A stretch of 64,000 nucleotides of DNA from the NCBI GenBank assembly GCA_029379385.1, contig CM055613.1, positions 12,046,001 to 12,110,000 of the forward strand, given 5' to 3'. The position numbers and the translations under genes were made by a program. The DNA is from Quillaja saponaria (taxonomy: Eukaryota; Streptophyta; Magnoliopsida; Fabales; Quillajaceae). The first letter of the stretch is position 1; each line of letters begins with the position of its first letter. Positions 61,580-64,000 of the stretch are shown here, piece by piece. The notes under the pieces were generated by a model that saw only the letters and a program-made list of their open reading frames with translations, was not told where the DNA came from and did no database searches.

Positions 61580-61991
61580 TCAACATCTCTTAACAATGGC
61601 AGTAGCAAAGTAAGGATGGTGGCTGAACTCGAAAGAAATCTTCAATGATGGGTCAAGTGTTCCTACCCGGCAAATGACATTTAAGGCAATACTGTTGTGC
61701 TCTGCAACTTGCTCTACTCTACGAAGCTCGGCCATCTTGTCAGGATCGTTACAAAAACTACTCTTGACCTCTTTTGCAATCCTCTGAGCTTCCTTAAAGT
61801 AATTATACATAACTAGGGTCTGTACAGGGAAAGAAACAAGTCATAGTCTGTTTTTGCAGTAACAAACCTGACACTGTTCTGAGAATACTCACGGAGAAGC
61901 TAGCATGTACTGTGGATTCCTTAAATGATAGGTATGAGATGTTATCAGGAAGGCAAGCTCTTTGTAGAAGCTCAAAGTGCTGAATAAATAT
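61580..61991 (-). CDS. NAA35: Probable N-alpha-acetyltransferase 35 (NatC auxiliary subunit, MAK10-like), last two exons
   Basis: Two phase-0 exons: 61991-61893 (starting IFIQHFELLQRACLPDNISY) and 61819-61580 (TLVMYNYFKEAQRIAKEV ... KISFEFSHHPYFATAIVKRC, then TGA). Acceptor ctgcag, donor gtgagt and acceptor tacag all fit. Together they give 112 C-terminal residues. The STLVMYNYFK...AKEVK...RRVEQVAEHN.IALNV...SFEF.HHPYF pattern matches my memory of the plant NAA35/MAK10 C-terminus. This subunit anchors the NatC N-terminal acetyltransferase to ribosomes. The exons upstream lie beyond 62000, probably outside the window. The exon structure is solid; the family name needs a search. Confidence 0.65.
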
Positions 61992-62439
61992 CTGCAGAGA
62001 AGGTTGAAAAATGAAAATTCCAAACAGACGTAATATAAAACATGTATTTTGCAGTCAGATGACTCGTTAGTGGTTTCCACCATAATGATAATACAATCAA
62101 GTTATACTTTTGTTCCAATAGTTGGGTGGTCTGAAAATTTCCTCCTTTTCTTTCCTTATTTGTTCATGTTAGAAGGAAAGAGAGATCTACCAAAACAGAA
62201 AGAAAAAGGAAGCAGAGAAGAAATTAAACCTAATATACAGTAATATGAAATTTTGGCTCAAAGGCCAGCAACAATGATTAGGTTTACAAGAAAAAATTAT
62301 TTTCTTACATTATAGTTTCTTTTCAAAATAAAATAGTTAAACATCTGCCCATGCAGGCAGTTTCCAAATTATACGTGTTAGTTTGTAAATTTGATGCACG
62401 GATGAAAACAATACTCAACTTAACTAAACCTTAAATTCC

Positions 62440-63700
62440 AATCTAATAGGGATCGACTATATGAATTATTTTTCACTCTATGCATCGATCAAAGTCATTA
62501 TTTTTACCAATGCCTACAACAATCATATCTTTCTCAATGAGTGGGCCCGTATAAGTTTCAGTTTCACTCTACCTCATCTAACACCTACCACTTGCATCAA
62601 GTCACATTTCTTAACTACGACGTTTAGTGGCCTACATTGGATATGTCCAAACCAATATATGTGGTTCTCTCTCATTTTCTTTTCGATAGGTGTTGTCTCA
62701 ATCTTCTTACTTATCCTCTCATTTCATATTCTATATTTTTTTTTTGTATGTCCAGTCATCCATCTCAGTATTCGTATTTCAGCCATTACCATCTTATCCG
62801 AGTATTTTTTCTTAACTACACAATATTTAAAACCATACAACATAGCCAGTCTCACAGTCATCCTATAATTTTCCTTCCAACCTATTCAGAATTTTGAGAT
62901 CACATAAAACTTCCAATACACTTTGCTACTTCATTCACCATGTCTTAATTTTGTGGTTCACATCATACTCAATTGCGTCATTTTCTATACAAATAAACCT
63001 ATATATTTAAACACATTTTTCGTTAGGATTCCCTGACTATCAAAAGTTATTTCAATCGAGCCTCGTCTAGTGTGAATAAAATTGCACTTCGTATACTCGA
63101 TTAAGTCGAATGTATTCCCCAATAATTTTAGCTTAGTATTTACACATTTTTTAGTTTCGTCTGCCAACACGATGTTATAGGCAAATAGCATGCACCATGG
63201 AGCATTATCCTAAATGGCATAAGTTCGTTCATAACAATAGCAAGTAAGTTCGTTCATAATTAGAGCAAATAGATAAGGGCTTAAGGCTAATCCCTGGTAA
63301 AAACTTATTATGATTGGGAACTCTCCAATCATACTATCTATGGCATGCACCCTAGTCATTACTCACTCATTCATATCCTTAAGAACTTCTACATATTTAG
63401 TTGGGACTTGCTTCTTCTTAAAAACCCAACACAGAACTTGTCTCGATACCCATCATACACTTTTTCAAATCAATAAAGCTATTTAAAGATTTTTTTTTTT
63501 CCTCTATATTTCTCCATTAATTTCTTAAGTAAGAAAATAACTTCTATTGTAAATCTTTCCAACATAAATCCAAATTAATTCTCAAAAACTAGAACCTCAT
63601 TCCTAAGTTTACGAGCCAAACCTCTGTGCCTTGGCACATATTTCAAGAATGAATATTACATTTCTTAATGGCATTTAAAGGGAGAAGATTATCTATTTTC
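62440..63700 (-). mobile_element. Dead LINE (RTE-like) reverse transcriptase fragment
   Basis: The minus strand carries, in normal order but broken frames: FIDLKKVYDGYRDKF (near 63460), GLSPYLFALIMNELT (near 63275), CMLFAYNIVLADETKKCVN (near 63170, where intact copies have the catalytic FADDIVL), a KYIG motif near 63000, and MVMAEIRILRWMTGHT then IEKKMRENHIYWFGHI (near 62770-62630). These are hallmarks of the plant RTE-type LINE. The catalytic aspartates are mutated (DD to YN) and stops abound. It lies upstream of the NAA35-like exons, so presumably in an intron, in the same orientation as that gene. Confidence 0.8.
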
Positions 63701-63764
63701 AAAAAGGCAAGACTTTAAGGGGATTTTGTATGTGTCCATAACAAATGTTCCATATCCCTACTCA

Positions 63765-64000
63765 GGGTTGTAATTCGAATTAAATAGCTTCGAATATGAC
63801 ACTATTCGAATCTAAATTCCTGGACTCGAATTCAAATGTAATATTTGGATTCGTATTTGAATTAAATTTTGAATTTCAAACCAAATTGAACTCGAATTCA
63901 AATATATTTTTAAAATATTCAAGATTTTTAAGGGTATTTTGGAAAATTTTAAATAAAAAATAAATTTTTATTAGAACTTATCAATTTAAAAAATATATTA
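63765..64000. repeat. AT-rich GAATTCGAAT-word block (possible hAT-type MITE, cut by window end)
   Basis: Starts cagggttgtaattcgaatt and is filled with attcgaat/gaattcaaat variants, like the block at 1660-2070. The right end is outside the window. Confidence 0.35.

Noticed and set aside
62461..62897. Plus-strand frames of 135 and 86 codons
   Set aside because: Antisense of the LINE C-terminal region, whose minus-strand motifs are convincing.
1..64000. tRNA, rRNA, CRISPR arrays, operons and ribosome-binding sites
   Set aside because: No cloverleaf-like gene or rRNA core was seen on reading both strands, and the window is plant nuclear DNA, so bacterial feature types do not apply.

Overview
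This is eudicot nuclear DNA: AT-rich, with spliced genes, GT-AG introns and plant-type transposons. The recognisable genes are plant families: a hybrid proline-rich cell-wall protein, a CCR4-NOT subunit, an ANTH clathrin adaptor, a BSD-domain protein and a SPOC-domain protein. I cannot name the species from the sequence.

Layout. (1) 1-1081 (+): last coding part of a CNOT10-like gene. (2) 3964-5010 (-): intronless hybrid proline-rich protein with a TATA box and a G-box upstream. (3) 5.1-14.7 kb: gene-poor AT-rich DNA with small transposon traces. (4) 14.7-22.9 kb: transposon cluster. It holds a long inverted repeat, a Ty1/copia element (LTRs, PBS, PPT, 5-bp target duplication) inserted in a further copy of one repeat arm, an L1-type LINE tail and a collapsed copia relic. 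(5) 23.3-35.7 kb (+): a SPOC-domain gene with an 8.4-kb intron. That intron carries a non-autonomous LTR element (duplication TCTCC) whose left LTR is split by a hAT-like insertion and whose interior holds a degenerate PPR gene fragment. The 5' coding part of the gene looks frame-disrupted. (6) 36.5-37.9 kb (+): dead CACTA Tnp2 transposase. (7) 38.2-43.3 kb (-): complete three-exon BSD-domain gene, 394 aa, with a probable GC-AG intron. (8) 43.3-47.8 kb: no gene; degenerate tandem and direct repeats. (9) 47.8-53.6 kb (-): complete 15-coding-exon ANTH/AP180-type clathrin assembly gene, 574 aa, with a glutamine-rich repeat tail and a 5'-UTR intron. (10) 53.7-61.5 kb: gene-empty AT-rich DNA. (11) 61.6-62.0 kb (-): last two exons of a gene resembling NAA35/MAK10 of the NatC N-terminal acetyltransferase; the DNA upstream of them, presumably intron, holds a dead LINE.

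The host genes are unrelated housekeeping functions (mRNA turnover, transcription-linked regulation, endocytosis, protein N-acetylation, cell wall). They do not form a pathway. I found no RNA gene, CRISPR array or convincing new multi-gene system. The most unusual content is the nested transposon architecture and the host-gene-like sequence held inside the LTR element.
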